This document shows positions 1 through 5,199 of a DNA stretch of 5,199 bases, piece after piece. The stretch's first letter is position 1. Each line of letters starts with the position of its first letter. The notes below the pieces were generated by a model. It did no database searches. It was given only the letters and a program-made list of their open reading frames with translations, and was not told where the DNA came from. A program made the position numbers and the translations under genes. The DNA comes from an uncultured Actinomycetes bacterium (GTDB taxonomy: Bacteria > Actinomycetota > Aquicultoria > CAJVYJ01), in assembly GCA_913009475.1 (NCBI GenBank), contig CAJVYJ010000147.1, positions 1 through 5,199 on the forward strand, written 5' to 3'.

Positions 1-114
1 ACAATGGTTTTGGATGTGAGCCTTAATTCGGTAGTTGAGATTTCCCCATGCAAAGGTACTTATATATCATTATATTTTTTATTTGTTCTTCCTGCGACTG
101 CCATAGTTCTATGA
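1..114 (+). CDS. Possible 3' end of a gene entering from the left (unrecognised)
   Basis: Frame 1 is open from the window edge to a TGA at 112-114, giving 37 residues, while the other two plus-strand frames close quickly. The visible tail is rich in hydrophobic residues (YISLYFLFVLPATAIVL), as at the end of a membrane segment. An A/T palindrome directly follows the stop and could act as a weak terminator. I do not recognise the protein. An open stretch this short can arise by chance, so this is only a candidate that the sequence to the left would settle. Confidence 0.22.
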   Translation, partial: TMVLDVSLNSVVEISPCKGTYISLYFLFVLPATAIVL

Positions 115-130
115 TAAAAAAACGTTTTTT
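102..130. terminator. Small inverted repeat plus A7-CG-T6 palindrome, possible weak bidirectional terminator
   Basis: Two symmetrical motifs lie side by side. CATAG (102-106) and CTATG (109-113) are 2 bases apart. They are followed by seven A, CG and six T at 116-130. Read on either strand, the second motif puts a T run after an A-run stem. It lies just after the possible stop at 112-114 on the plus strand and downstream of the minus-strand radical SAM gene. The stem has only A-T pairs around the central CG, so it would be weak; it could instead be a binding site or simply an AT-rich border. Confidence 0.3.
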
Positions 131-131
131 A

Positions 132-318
132 GGGCCGACACACAGGTTTGCCCCCCCTAGAAGCGTGGCCGAAAACCCAATCTACTGCGTTATCCTCGGT
201 CTCATCTCGGTCACGTAACAAAACTACGCTCCCTCACCTCGACTTTCGTCTGCCTTGCATCTCACGCTTTCGGGCACGTTCTCACTATTGTCCGGCCGAC
301 GGTACTTTTCGGCCGGAC
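132..318 (-). other. GC-rich structured non-coding element, candidate dispersed repeat or structured RNA
   Basis: This stretch between the AT-rich left end and the radical SAM gene has no long reading frame on either strand and a base composition unlike its surroundings. It is dense in symmetrical motifs. GGCCGAAAA (167-175) is the exact reverse complement of TTTTCGGCC (306-314), so the minus-strand transcript could close a 9-bp stem around about 130 bases. Inside are GAC-GAAA-GTC (241-250 read on minus), a GNRA-type tetraloop hairpin, and CGTA/TACG arms (214-217 and 225-228). CTCGGTC occurs twice, at 195-201 and 206-212. A perfect 10-bp hairpin (290-318) forms the right end. The minus strand is preferred because GAAA loops, rather than TTTC, appear in that orientation. 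It could be a dispersed repeat, a 3'-UTR RNA structure of the radical SAM gene, or a remnant of a mobile element. No known RNA family is recognised with confidence. Confidence 0.5.
290..318 (-). repeat. Perfect 10-bp inverted repeat with 9-base loop, two bases past the radical SAM stop
   Basis: GTCCGGCCGA (290-299) and TCGGCCGGAC (309-318) are exact reverse complements with nine bases between them. The stem is very GC-rich. It begins two bases after the TAG of the minus-strand radical SAM gene, where a transcription terminator or an mRNA-stabilising 3' hairpin is expected. No T run follows it on the minus strand (AATAGTGAG comes next), so it is not a classical intrinsic terminator. The right arm is shared with the longer-range GGCCGAAAA/TTTTCGGCC pairing, so the two folds would be alternatives. 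Confidence 0.7.
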
Positions 319-320
319 CT

Positions 321-1415
321 CTAGAGCCGCACCCTTATCTGACCTTCCAGTTCTTTAGCTAACTCAACGGTTAACCCCAAATCTTCTAAAGCTTTGAAAT
401 CTTGCTTTTGGTAATCATGGCAGATATTATAATCCAGATTATCAAGGAGAAAAGCTAAAGCCAAATATGCATCCTCCATCTTTATGGATAATCCGTTGCT
501 TCTCGCGAAACGTGACTTTAGGTAGAAATATTCAGCTATTGACTTATTGGGTCGCAACTTTTTCGGATAATGGTTTATGGGCCGCGGAATATGTGTCCAT
601 AAACCATATTTATCACATAGCTTTGTCGAAAGTACTTCCAAATTTTTAAGGTAGGACAGATATTTAGCGCTGTTATTAATATCGTATAACTCTTTTACCT
701 TCGACTCTAATTTGGGAAAATTATCTTTTAATGTTTTCCAAAAAAGTTGGTCAAAAGGTTCCGGGATCACCAGGCCGCCAAGGATAAAATATTTGCCCCC
801 CGCTTCTTTAGTGGATTTTATTACCGCTTCTATAGTATTGGCACTGTCGCCGATGAAAGGAATGACGGGCACGCAGTAAGCACCGGTTAGAATCTTCTGT
901 TTGGACATCTCGGACATAATCTTAAACCTGTCTGTCGCTGTAGCGGTGCCGGGTTCAAAAAGGTTAAGACCTGCTGATGTATCCGGGTCGTCCGGTGAAC
1001 TGGTAACGCTTACTGATATTGCTGCCCAAGAATTTTGGCTTATCTGCTTGATTATATCAATATCATCAACGACCAGTGGTGACTTCTCAATGATATGTAA
1101 GGGGAAATTATTTTCCGCCACTATCTTTAACATGGCTCTAAGTAATCTCTCCCCCGCCTCAGCCGGCTGATAATCCCCAAGAGTAATCACATCTTTAGGA
1201 AGTTCCTTAAGCTCCCGCCGAAATTTATCAACAGCGCCGTGCTTAATAGTAACCGAGTCATCTTCGCCATTCTCAAGATTGTAACAATAGGCGCATCCAA
1301 ATGAACAGCCAAGATAAGGGCCGGCGATGTATTTAGTCCAACTCCAGCCGCCGTCAATGTTTCGAAATTTTTTTATTATTTTATCTACTTTAATTTCTGA
1401 ATATTTACCTTTCAT
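321..1415 (-). CDS. Radical SAM protein, spore photoproduct lyase-like (SplB/COG1533 type)
   Basis: A 364-residue radical SAM enzyme. The iron-sulfur cluster motif CxxxCxxC is C37, C41 and C44 in the setting GPYLGCSFGCAYCYN, typical of the SPL-like branch. Further family landmarks follow: DYQPAE near 81-86, HIIEKSPLVVDDIDII near 107-122, the S.SVTS strand near 134-139, an EPGTATATDR segment near 154-163, and VPVIPFIGD near 182-190. The family binds a 4Fe-4S cluster and cleaves S-adenosylmethionine to a 5'-deoxyadenosyl radical. True SPL repairs the thymine spore photoproduct, but many homologues have no known substrate. The cysteine that true SPL uses as hydrogen donor, some 45 residues after the cluster, has no counterpart here (the region reads ITLGDYQPAE), so DNA repair should not be assumed. 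The ATG at 1413-1415 was chosen because GGAG lies five bases upstream. The frame is open further to a TTG at 1478, which would add 21 residues that do not look conserved. It is transcribed divergently from the NERD-like gene. The exact function is unknown. Confidence 0.88.
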   Translation of the reverse strand: MKGKYSEIKVDKIIKKFRNIDGGWSWTKYIAGPYLGCSFGCAYCYNLENGEDDSVTIKHGAVDKFRRELKELPKDVITLGDYQPAEAGERLLRAMLKIVAENNFPLHIIEKSPLVVDDIDIIKQISQNSWAAISVSVTSSPDDPDTSAGLNLFEPGTATATDRFKIMSEMSKQKILTGAYCVPVIPFIGDSANTIEAVIKSTKEAGGKYFILGGLVIPEPFDQLFWKTLKDNFPKLESKVKELYDINNSAKYLSYLKNLEVLSTKLCDKYGLWTHIPRPINHYPKKLRPNKSIAEYFYLKSRFARSNGLSIKMEDAYLALAFLLDNLDYNICHDYQKQDFKALEDLGLTVELAKELEGQIRVRL

Positions 1416-1515
1416 TGTTTCTCCGTTTCCAAAATTATTAAACAATAGAAAACTATCGTTAAAGTTGTAATTAATCAAGTCCGATATTTTAAATAGAAAA
1501 AATGGAGTCTTTTAA
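1416..1515. promoter_or_regulatory. Divergent promoter region between radical SAM and NERD-like genes
   Basis: These 100 bases separate two head-to-head genes, so they should hold both promoters. The stretch is strongly AT-rich. On plus, TTGTAA (1465-1470) and TTAAAT (1489-1494), 18 bases apart, are a loose -35/-10 pair for the gene at 1516. On minus, TAAAAT (1491 to 1486) is a possible -10 without a good -35. Each gene has a clear GGAG ribosome site: 1504-1507 on plus with an 8-base spacer, and 1421-1424 on minus with a 5-base spacer. The region is supported by layout; the boxes themselves are weak matches. Confidence 0.4.
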
Positions 1516-2241
1516 ATGTCTTTGGTAATAACTATCTTAATCTTAATTTTGCTCACCGCGGCTACCGTGTTTGGTATTCTTGCCGTGCTAATGGCCCTTA
1601 TAACCGCGGTAAGTTCATTTAGGCCTGCAGGCAAAAAGAGTGTAGCCATAGCCGCAGGTTCAGTCGACCTTTATTTTCGTAAATCTAAGTCTAAAGCTAA
1701 AGTCAAGGATGATAGTGCTAAGGCTGAACAAAAAGAGACTAAAAAGAATCTATCCGGTAAAAGTCTTGGTAAACAGAGTAATATTGTCGCAACTAACTTA
1801 CATGACCTGCCGGCTGGATACTATATATTGGATGATTTAAAGATAAGTCTACCATTGCCTTTTAAATATAAGGGTCAAAATATAGTTAGGGGCGAAATCA
1901 AGAATTTAGTTATCGGCCCCAGGCGTTTATATGTAATGGAAGCTGTCAATGGCAACCGGCAAGATTTAGAGAAGATTGCCCAAGAAACCGATAAAAACGC
2001 GCGTTTGGTAGCTTCATTTCTCTCGCAAAAGTTAAAAAACGATTTTCGCGTTTGTGGCTGGGTGATAAATAAAGAGACTAGGTCTAACGAAAAATTCCTG
2101 GTTAAAATAATTAATGAAGCAGAGCTAAGAGGGTCCTTGATTAAGCATGAACGCTATTCGCAAGGTAAAAAATGTCTCAAAGCCTCAGAACATGTCCCCG
2201 AAATAATCTCAGAACTAAAATTAGCCGCGTGGGAAGATTAA
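1516..2241 (+). CDS. Membrane-anchored protein with a degenerate NERD-like domain
   Basis: A 241-residue protein with a long hydrophobic N-terminal helix (about residues 3-34), then a Lys/Ser-rich linker (about 52-92) and a soluble domain to the end. The orientation is probably a single anchor with the domain in the cytoplasm, since positive charges follow the helix. From residue 98 the wording LPAGYYILDDL, then GEIKNLVIGPRRLYVMEAVNG (126-146) and Q149, follows the NERD (nuclease-related domain) plan, which usually reads like IDxxVIGPxGxxxIExK. Of the usual acidic/lysine positions, Asp is N130, Glu is kept as E142, and Lys is V144, so nuclease activity looks lost or changed. An amphipathic helix (about 149-174) and a VCGWVI strand fit the rest of the fold. 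The start has GGAG eight bases upstream. It lies 36 bases before uppS on the same strand and may share a transcript. The domain call rests on motif resemblance alone; if it is wrong, this is a hypothetical membrane-anchored protein. Confidence 0.6.
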   Translation: MSLVITILILILLTAATVFGILAVLMALITAVSSFRPAGKKSVAIAAGSVDLYFRKSKSKAKVKDDSAKAEQKETKKNLSGKSLGKQSNIVATNLHDLPAGYYILDDLKISLPLPFKYKGQNIVRGEIKNLVIGPRRLYVMEAVNGNRQDLEKIAQETDKNARLVASFLSQKLKNDFRVCGWVINKETRSNEKFLVKIINEAELRGSLIKHERYSQGKKCLKASEHVPEIISELKLAAWED

Positions 2242-2253
2242 TAATATCGACGA

Positions 2254-2270
2254 TTTATTCTTAGAATAAA
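2254..2270. promoter_or_regulatory. 17-bp palindrome just upstream of uppS
   Basis: TTTATTCT (2254-2261) and AGAATAAA (2263-2270) are exact reverse complements around a single central T, ending seven bases before the uppS ATG. A spacer of one base cannot form an RNA hairpin with eight pairs, so a dimeric protein binding site is the more natural reading. TAGAAT at 2262-2267 also resembles a -10 box, which would put the transcript start at or very near the ATG. No Shine-Dalgarno is visible there. Operator and -10 readings are both inference from position and symmetry. Confidence 0.35.
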
Positions 2271-2277
2271 ATGTAAT

Positions 2278-3078
2278 ATGATTGTCTGGATGAAAAATTT
2301 ATTTAAAGACATTATCTATTTTGTCTATCGCCGGCGGTTGGTCAAAGAATTAAATCGCAACAAGATCATGCCGTCTCACGTCGGTTTAATACTGGACGGC
2401 AATCGTCGTTACGCCAAACAGCAGGGATTTAAAGAGGTATCCAAAGGTCATCGTTTAGGCGCGGATAAAATCGATGAAGTCTTAAGTTGGTGCGAGGACC
2501 TGGGTATTCATATGATAACGCTCTGGGCGTTATCAACGGAAAATTTACGCCGCGAATCAAGTGAGATCAGCGATTTACTGAAAATAATTGAAGTAAAAAT
2601 AACCGAAATAGCTGAAGACCCACGTACTCATCAGCGGCGCATGAAGATTAAATCACTGGGGAAATTTGACCTTCTGCCGGTTTCAACCCAGAAAGTTCTG
2701 ACTGAAGCCGAGTACGCGACCAAGGATTATGACAATTTTCATCTTAATATTGCCATAGGTTACGGAGGACGGCAGGAGATTGCCGATGCTTTGCGGGAGT
2801 TAATCCTTTCTGAAGAGTTAAAAGGCAAGACCATAGACGAGATAGCTGCTAGGATTACTCCGGAGGCTATAGGTGAACACCTCTATACTGTTGATCTACC
2901 GGACCCTGAGCTTATAATCAGAACCAGCGGGGAGACGCGACTTTCAGGTTTTCTGCTCTGGCAGAGCGCCTATAGTGAATATTATTTTTGTGACGCATTT
3001 TGGCCCGCTTTTCGGGAAATAGATTTTTTAAGAGCTATCCGCAGCTATCAGCAGCGCCGTCGGCGATTCGGATTATAA
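2278..3078 (+). CDS. uppS: Isoprenyl transferase, UppS-type cis-prenyltransferase
   Basis: A complete 266-residue cis-prenyltransferase, which adds isopentenyl units in cis to an allylic diphosphate to make the polyprenyl diphosphate precursor of the lipid carrier for peptidoglycan and surface glycans. The family landmarks are all present: HVGLILDGNRR with the Mg-binding Asp at D40 (E. coli D26), KGHRLGAD, TLWALSTENLRR (81-92), NIAIGYGGRQEI, DPELIIRTSGETRLSGF with R215 and R221 (E. coli R194 and R200), and WQSAYSE with E234 (E. coli E213). A basic, amphipathic extension of about 33 residues precedes the core (VYRRRLVKEL), as in many actinobacterial and archaeal members. The wording is closest to the Actinobacteria-type group, but residue 84 is Ala where the short-chain M. 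tuberculosis Z-farnesyl enzyme has Leu, so a long-chain product is more likely. The start is uncertain: ATG 2278 has no clear ribosome site, and ATG 2290 is an alternative. It sits upstream of a sugar transferase that needs its product. Confidence 0.93.
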   Translation: MIVWMKNLFKDIIYFVYRRRLVKELNRNKIMPSHVGLILDGNRRYAKQQGFKEVSKGHRLGADKIDEVLSWCEDLGIHMITLWALSTENLRRESSEISDLLKIIEVKITEIAEDPRTHQRRMKIKSLGKFDLLPVSTQKVLTEAEYATKDYDNFHLNIAIGYGGRQEIADALRELILSEELKGKTIDEIAARITPEAIGEHLYTVDLPDPELIIRTSGETRLSGFLLWQSAYSEYYFCDAFWPAFREIDFLRAIRSYQQRRRRFGL

Positions 3079-3209
3079 GGTGCTGATGGGGATTATTTGA
3101 AATTTTTAATAAAAAGAATTAAAATATAAACTGAACAGCCTGGATAATAAGGTCTTTTGCTCTATCGCGTTCATAATATTTATTCTATTAAAAGTTGAGG
3201 CTCTCTGAT
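3079..3209 (+). promoter_or_regulatory. AT-rich gap between uppS and the sugar transferase, possible promoter
   Basis: These 131 bases hold no recognisable gene. The part near 3100-3130 is runs of A and T with no GC-rich hairpin, so I see no intrinsic terminator after uppS. A loose promoter could be TTGCTC (3157-3162) and TATTCT (3181-3186), 18 bases apart, placing the transcript start just before the ribosome site TTGAGG (3195-3200). CATAAT (3172-3177) and GATAAT (3143-3148) are other possible -10 boxes with no good -35. Whether the downstream genes have their own promoter cannot be decided from this. Confidence 0.25.
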
Positions 3210-4571
3210 TTGTCAAAAAAAGTTTGGCAATTAATTTCTGTAATTGCCGATGTCTGTTTTATTAATATCGCCATAATTTTGGCTTTTTTAACCCGTTTTA
3301 ACGGCGGTCTGCCGTCGTCTAATTTTAGAGCTTATAGCAATCTGGCGATATTTATTACTATTATTCAAATTGCTTATTTATTTTTTTATGATATGTATCA
3401 ACCGGAGCGAACCGAGGGTTTCTCCGGAGTTTTCTCATCAGTTTTAAAAGCAGTCACCTTAGGCAGCTTGTCTGTCGTCACCTTAACTTTTTTTGTCGGG
3501 TCTTTCTCTTTCCCCCGTTCCGTATTTATAATTTCTTGGTTCTACTTGCTCCTGCTTTTGACGGGTTGGCGTTTAGTAGGTGCGTTGGCTCTACGAATCG
3601 ACTGGCCGGAAGAGAAGATATTGGTGGTGGGTACCGGTGAATTGGGACGGCAAGTGGTGCGAGAACTTAAGGCCAGGTCTGAATGGGGATATCGGGTTGT
3701 CGGAATTATTGCGCGCAACTCATTCAAGCCGGGCCGTAAAATCGAAAGTGTGCCGGTCGTTGGTGTCGCCAGTGAGCTTGGTAAACTAATAAAGAAATTT
3801 CACGCGGAGAGGTTAATCGTCACAACGCCGATTAGACAGCGTGAGTTACTTGAGGAGATGTCGCGTTCGCGTGAGTCGGAGGTAAAAGTTGAAATCGTAC
3901 CGGCGCTATATGAGATTTTTATCGGTAGTGTCGATTATAAATTATTGAGCGATATTCCTCTTATCTCTTTAACTAAAGAACCAATACCGGGCTGGGTGAT
4001 GCTCTTAAAATTCTTATTTGACAGAGTTGGAGCCTTATTATTTCTGATACTCTTATCACCCATACTTCTAACGCTGGCGATTTTGGTTAAACTTAGTTCG
4101 CCGGGACCGATAATTTTTAAGCAGGAGAGGGTCGGTAAAGACCAAAAGCTGTTTTTTCAGTATAAATTTCGCACTATGATCCAAAACGCGGAAGCGGAAA
4201 CCGGTCCGGTTTTAGCAACCGAGAATGATATGCGCATTACCAAAGTAGGTAAGATTCTTAGAGATTATCGCTTGGATGAATTACCGCAGCTATTTAATAT
4301 CATAAAAGGTAATATGAGTTTTGTCGGTCCCCGCCCCGAGCGGTTGTATTTTGTAAAAAAATATAAAAAATCCATACCCGGTTATGCGGAGCGCTTTCGT
4401 ATTAAACCGGGGTTGACCGGCTTGGCGCAAGTCAGCGGCTCCTATGCCACTACCGCTACCAATAAATTAAAATATGATTTAATATATATGTATCATCAAT
4501 CCATATTCCTGGATTTAAAAATTATGTTCAATACCATTAAAGTCGTGCTGAACGCATCCGGGTCTAGATAG
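3210..4571 (+). CDS. Polyprenyl-phosphate sugar-1-phosphate transferase (WbaP/ExoY-like)
   Basis: An integral membrane enzyme of 453 residues that moves a sugar-1-phosphate from a nucleotide sugar to polyprenyl phosphate, the first membrane step of exopolysaccharide, O-antigen or glycoprotein glycan assembly. The N-terminal part has about four membrane helices (roughly 5-27, 40-61, 75-98, 103-125). A Rossmann-like domain follows with GTGELG at 141-146 (CoA_binding_3 type). The catalytic C-terminal domain begins near 264 with a membrane helix broken at S283-P284, the re-entrant helix of this family, then FKQERVG (303-309) and KFRTM (319-323). The catalytic Asp-Glu pair is D356-E357 in LDELPQ, followed by GPRP (373-376) and KPGLTGLAQV. 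The domain is complete and of normal length. The TTG at 3210 was chosen because GAGG lies nine bases upstream; the TTG at 3195 would add five residues but lacks a ribosome site. The sugar cannot be told from sequence. UppS upstream would supply its lipid acceptor, and the ligase-like gene follows ten bases after. Confidence 0.93.
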   Translation: MSKKVWQLISVIADVCFINIAIILAFLTRFNGGLPSSNFRAYSNLAIFITIIQIAYLFFYDMYQPERTEGFSGVFSSVLKAVTLGSLSVVTLTFFVGSFSFPRSVFIISWFYLLLLLTGWRLVGALALRIDWPEEKILVVGTGELGRQVVRELKARSEWGYRVVGIIARNSFKPGRKIESVPVVGVASELGKLIKKFHAERLIVTTPIRQRELLEEMSRSRESEVKVEIVPALYEIFIGSVDYKLLSDIPLISLTKEPIPGWVMLLKFLFDRVGALLFLILLSPILLTLAILVKLSSPGPIIFKQERVGKDQKLFFQYKFRTMIQNAEAETGPVLATENDMRITKVGKILRDYRLDELPQLFNIIKGNMSFVGPRPERLYFVKKYKKSIPGYAERFRIKPGLTGLAQVSGSYATTATNKLKYDLIYMYHQSIFLDLKIMFNTIKVVLNASGSR

Positions 4572-4574
4572 GAG
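4570..4574 (+). promoter_or_regulatory. Ribosome binding site overlapping the sugar transferase stop
   Basis: AGGAG at 4570-4574 shares bases with the TAG stop of the sugar transferase (4569-4571) and lies seven bases before the TTG at 4582. It decides the start of the next gene, which otherwise has no ATG until 4693, and suggests translational coupling of the two membrane proteins. Confidence 0.75.
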
Positions 4575-4581
4575 TAGAAAA

Positions 4582-5199
4582 TTGGCGGTAAAAACAAAAA
4601 AAAGCGGAAATAAGAGAAAGAACTATGGGAAGTCGTCACAGAAGAAAAATAATACGCAGCTTCCGGCTATAAAGAATCCCTTTGACGCCTGGATGGAATA
4701 TCTTATCTACGCCTTGGTAATATTAATACCTCTTACCTTTTCCCGAGTTACCTTTGACCAGTTTGACATCGCTAAAATGGCTCTGTTTCGCGGTTTAACC
4801 TCGGTAATTTTAATAATTTGGCTGGTAAAATTATTTACGGCTAAAAAAATCAGCATTTCTTGGAGCAAATGGGATTTTCTGTTACTGGGATTCTTAGCTT
4901 TAGCTTTAGTTTCTACCTTTACCTCCATCCATGTGTTCTCGTCGCTCCAAGGCAAATATAAACGCTATGAAGGTTTATATACTTTTATAAACTATGCCGT
5001 AATTTATTTCTTGGCGTTGCAGATATTTAAAGATAAACAACAGATTGCCCGCCTATCCAGAATTATCAGCTATACGGCTATGGCGGTTGCCGTATACGGC
5101 CTCATCCAATACATCGGCTTGGACCCCATCAACTGGGGCGCTACCCCCTTTAATGCTCGCAGCAGCTTCTCTACTTTCGGCAATCCTGACCTACTGGGC
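4582..5199 (+). CDS. O-antigen ligase/polymerase-like membrane protein (WaaL/Wzy family), 5' part
   Basis: The first 206 codons of a membrane protein that runs off the right edge in frame. It begins at TTG with a strong ribosome site seven bases upstream. The first 31 residues are a highly basic, disordered tail with about ten Lys/Arg. Membrane segments follow at roughly 40-58, 66-86, 101-119, 136-152 and 163-182. The wording PLTFSRVTFDQFDIAKMALFR, GKYKRYEGLYTF, VYGLIQYIGLDP and FSTFGNPDLLG is characteristic of the N-terminal half of large O-antigen-ligase-domain proteins, which often carry TPR repeats at the C-terminus. Such proteins join or polymerise lipid-linked glycans on the outer face of the membrane. 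The signature Wzy_C region would lie beyond the window, so ligase and polymerase cannot be separated. It directly follows the sugar-1-phosphate transferase, fitting a glycan assembly operon. Confidence 0.85.
   Translation, partial: MAVKTKKSGNKRKNYGKSSQKKNNTQLPAIKNPFDAWMEYLIYALVILIPLTFSRVTFDQFDIAKMALFRGLTSVILIIWLVKLFTAKKISISWSKWDFLLLGFLALALVSTFTSIHVFSSLQGKYKRYEGLYTFINYAVIYFLALQIFKDKQQIARLSRIISYTAMAVAVYGLIQYIGLDPINWGATPFNARSSFSTFGNPDLLG

Noticed and set aside
132..318. CRISPR array or tRNA in the GC-rich left region
   Set aside because: There are no regularly spaced direct repeats of 23-40 bases, and no tRNA cloverleaf, TTC-arm or CCA end could be traced.
467..649. 60-codon plus-strand frame
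   Set aside because: Lies wholly inside the radical SAM gene on the opposite strand, with no recognisable protein features.
901..1170. 89-codon plus-strand frame
   Set aside because: Antisense shadow of the conserved core of the radical SAM gene.
1416..1478. Upstream extension of the radical SAM gene to a TTG at 1478
   Set aside because: The added 21 residues precede an ATG with a good GGAG site and do not resemble the family's N-terminus.
3095..3130. Intrinsic terminator after uppS
   Set aside because: Only A/T runs with about five A-T pairs possible; there is no GC-containing stem before a T run.
3542..3789. Short frames on both strands (3542-3727 minus, 3580-3789 plus)
   Set aside because: Both overlap the Rossmann-like domain of the sugar transferase in other frames; the transferase reading is clearly the real one.
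4707..4955. 82-codon minus-strand frame
   Set aside because: Antisense to the ligase-like gene, whose plus-strand frame has family motifs and a ribosome site.

Overview
The window looks like a stretch of bacterial chromosome of moderate-to-low GC content. It carries one minus-strand gene and a divergent plus-strand series of four genes. The clearest lineage hint is the cis-prenyltransferase (uppS). Its wording (STEN..R, RTSGE.RLSGFLLWQSAYSE, FWPAFREIDFLRA.RSY) recalls the Actinobacteria-type enzymes more than the E. coli type. TTG start codons in two adjacent genes, an SPL-like radical SAM protein without spore genes nearby, and AT-rich codon use fit an uncultured anaerobic or subsurface bacterium, possibly a deep-branching actinobacterial lineage. 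That placement is inference and is weak.

Layout. Positions 1-114 are open in one frame and could be the tail of a gene that enters from the left; this is poorly supported. An A/T-only palindrome follows at 116-130. Positions 132-318 hold a GC-rich, non-coding segment full of inverted repeats and GAAA-loop hairpins. It ends in a perfect 10-bp hairpin that touches the stop codon of the minus-strand gene. That gene (321-1415, minus) is a radical SAM protein of the spore-photoproduct-lyase-like family. A 100-bp divergent spacer separates it from a membrane-anchored protein with a NERD-like domain whose catalytic positions are mostly replaced (1516-2241). Next come a UppS-type cis-prenyltransferase (2278-3078), a 131-bp AT-rich gap, a large polyprenyl-phosphate sugar-1-phosphate transferase (3210-4571), and the first 206 codons of an O-antigen-ligase/polymerase-like membrane protein (4582 to the right edge).

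How the genes may work together. The last three form a sensible envelope-glycan set. UppS makes the polyprenyl diphosphate that becomes the lipid carrier. The sugar-1-phosphate transferase loads the first sugar on that carrier. The Wzy/WaaL-like protein would act on the finished lipid-linked glycan. The transferase and ligase genes are tightly coupled, because the Shine-Dalgarno of the second overlaps the stop codon of the first. The radical SAM and NERD-like proteins have no evident tie to this pathway.

I see no clear new defence, mobile or biosynthetic system here. The least explained item is the structured non-coding element at 132-318.
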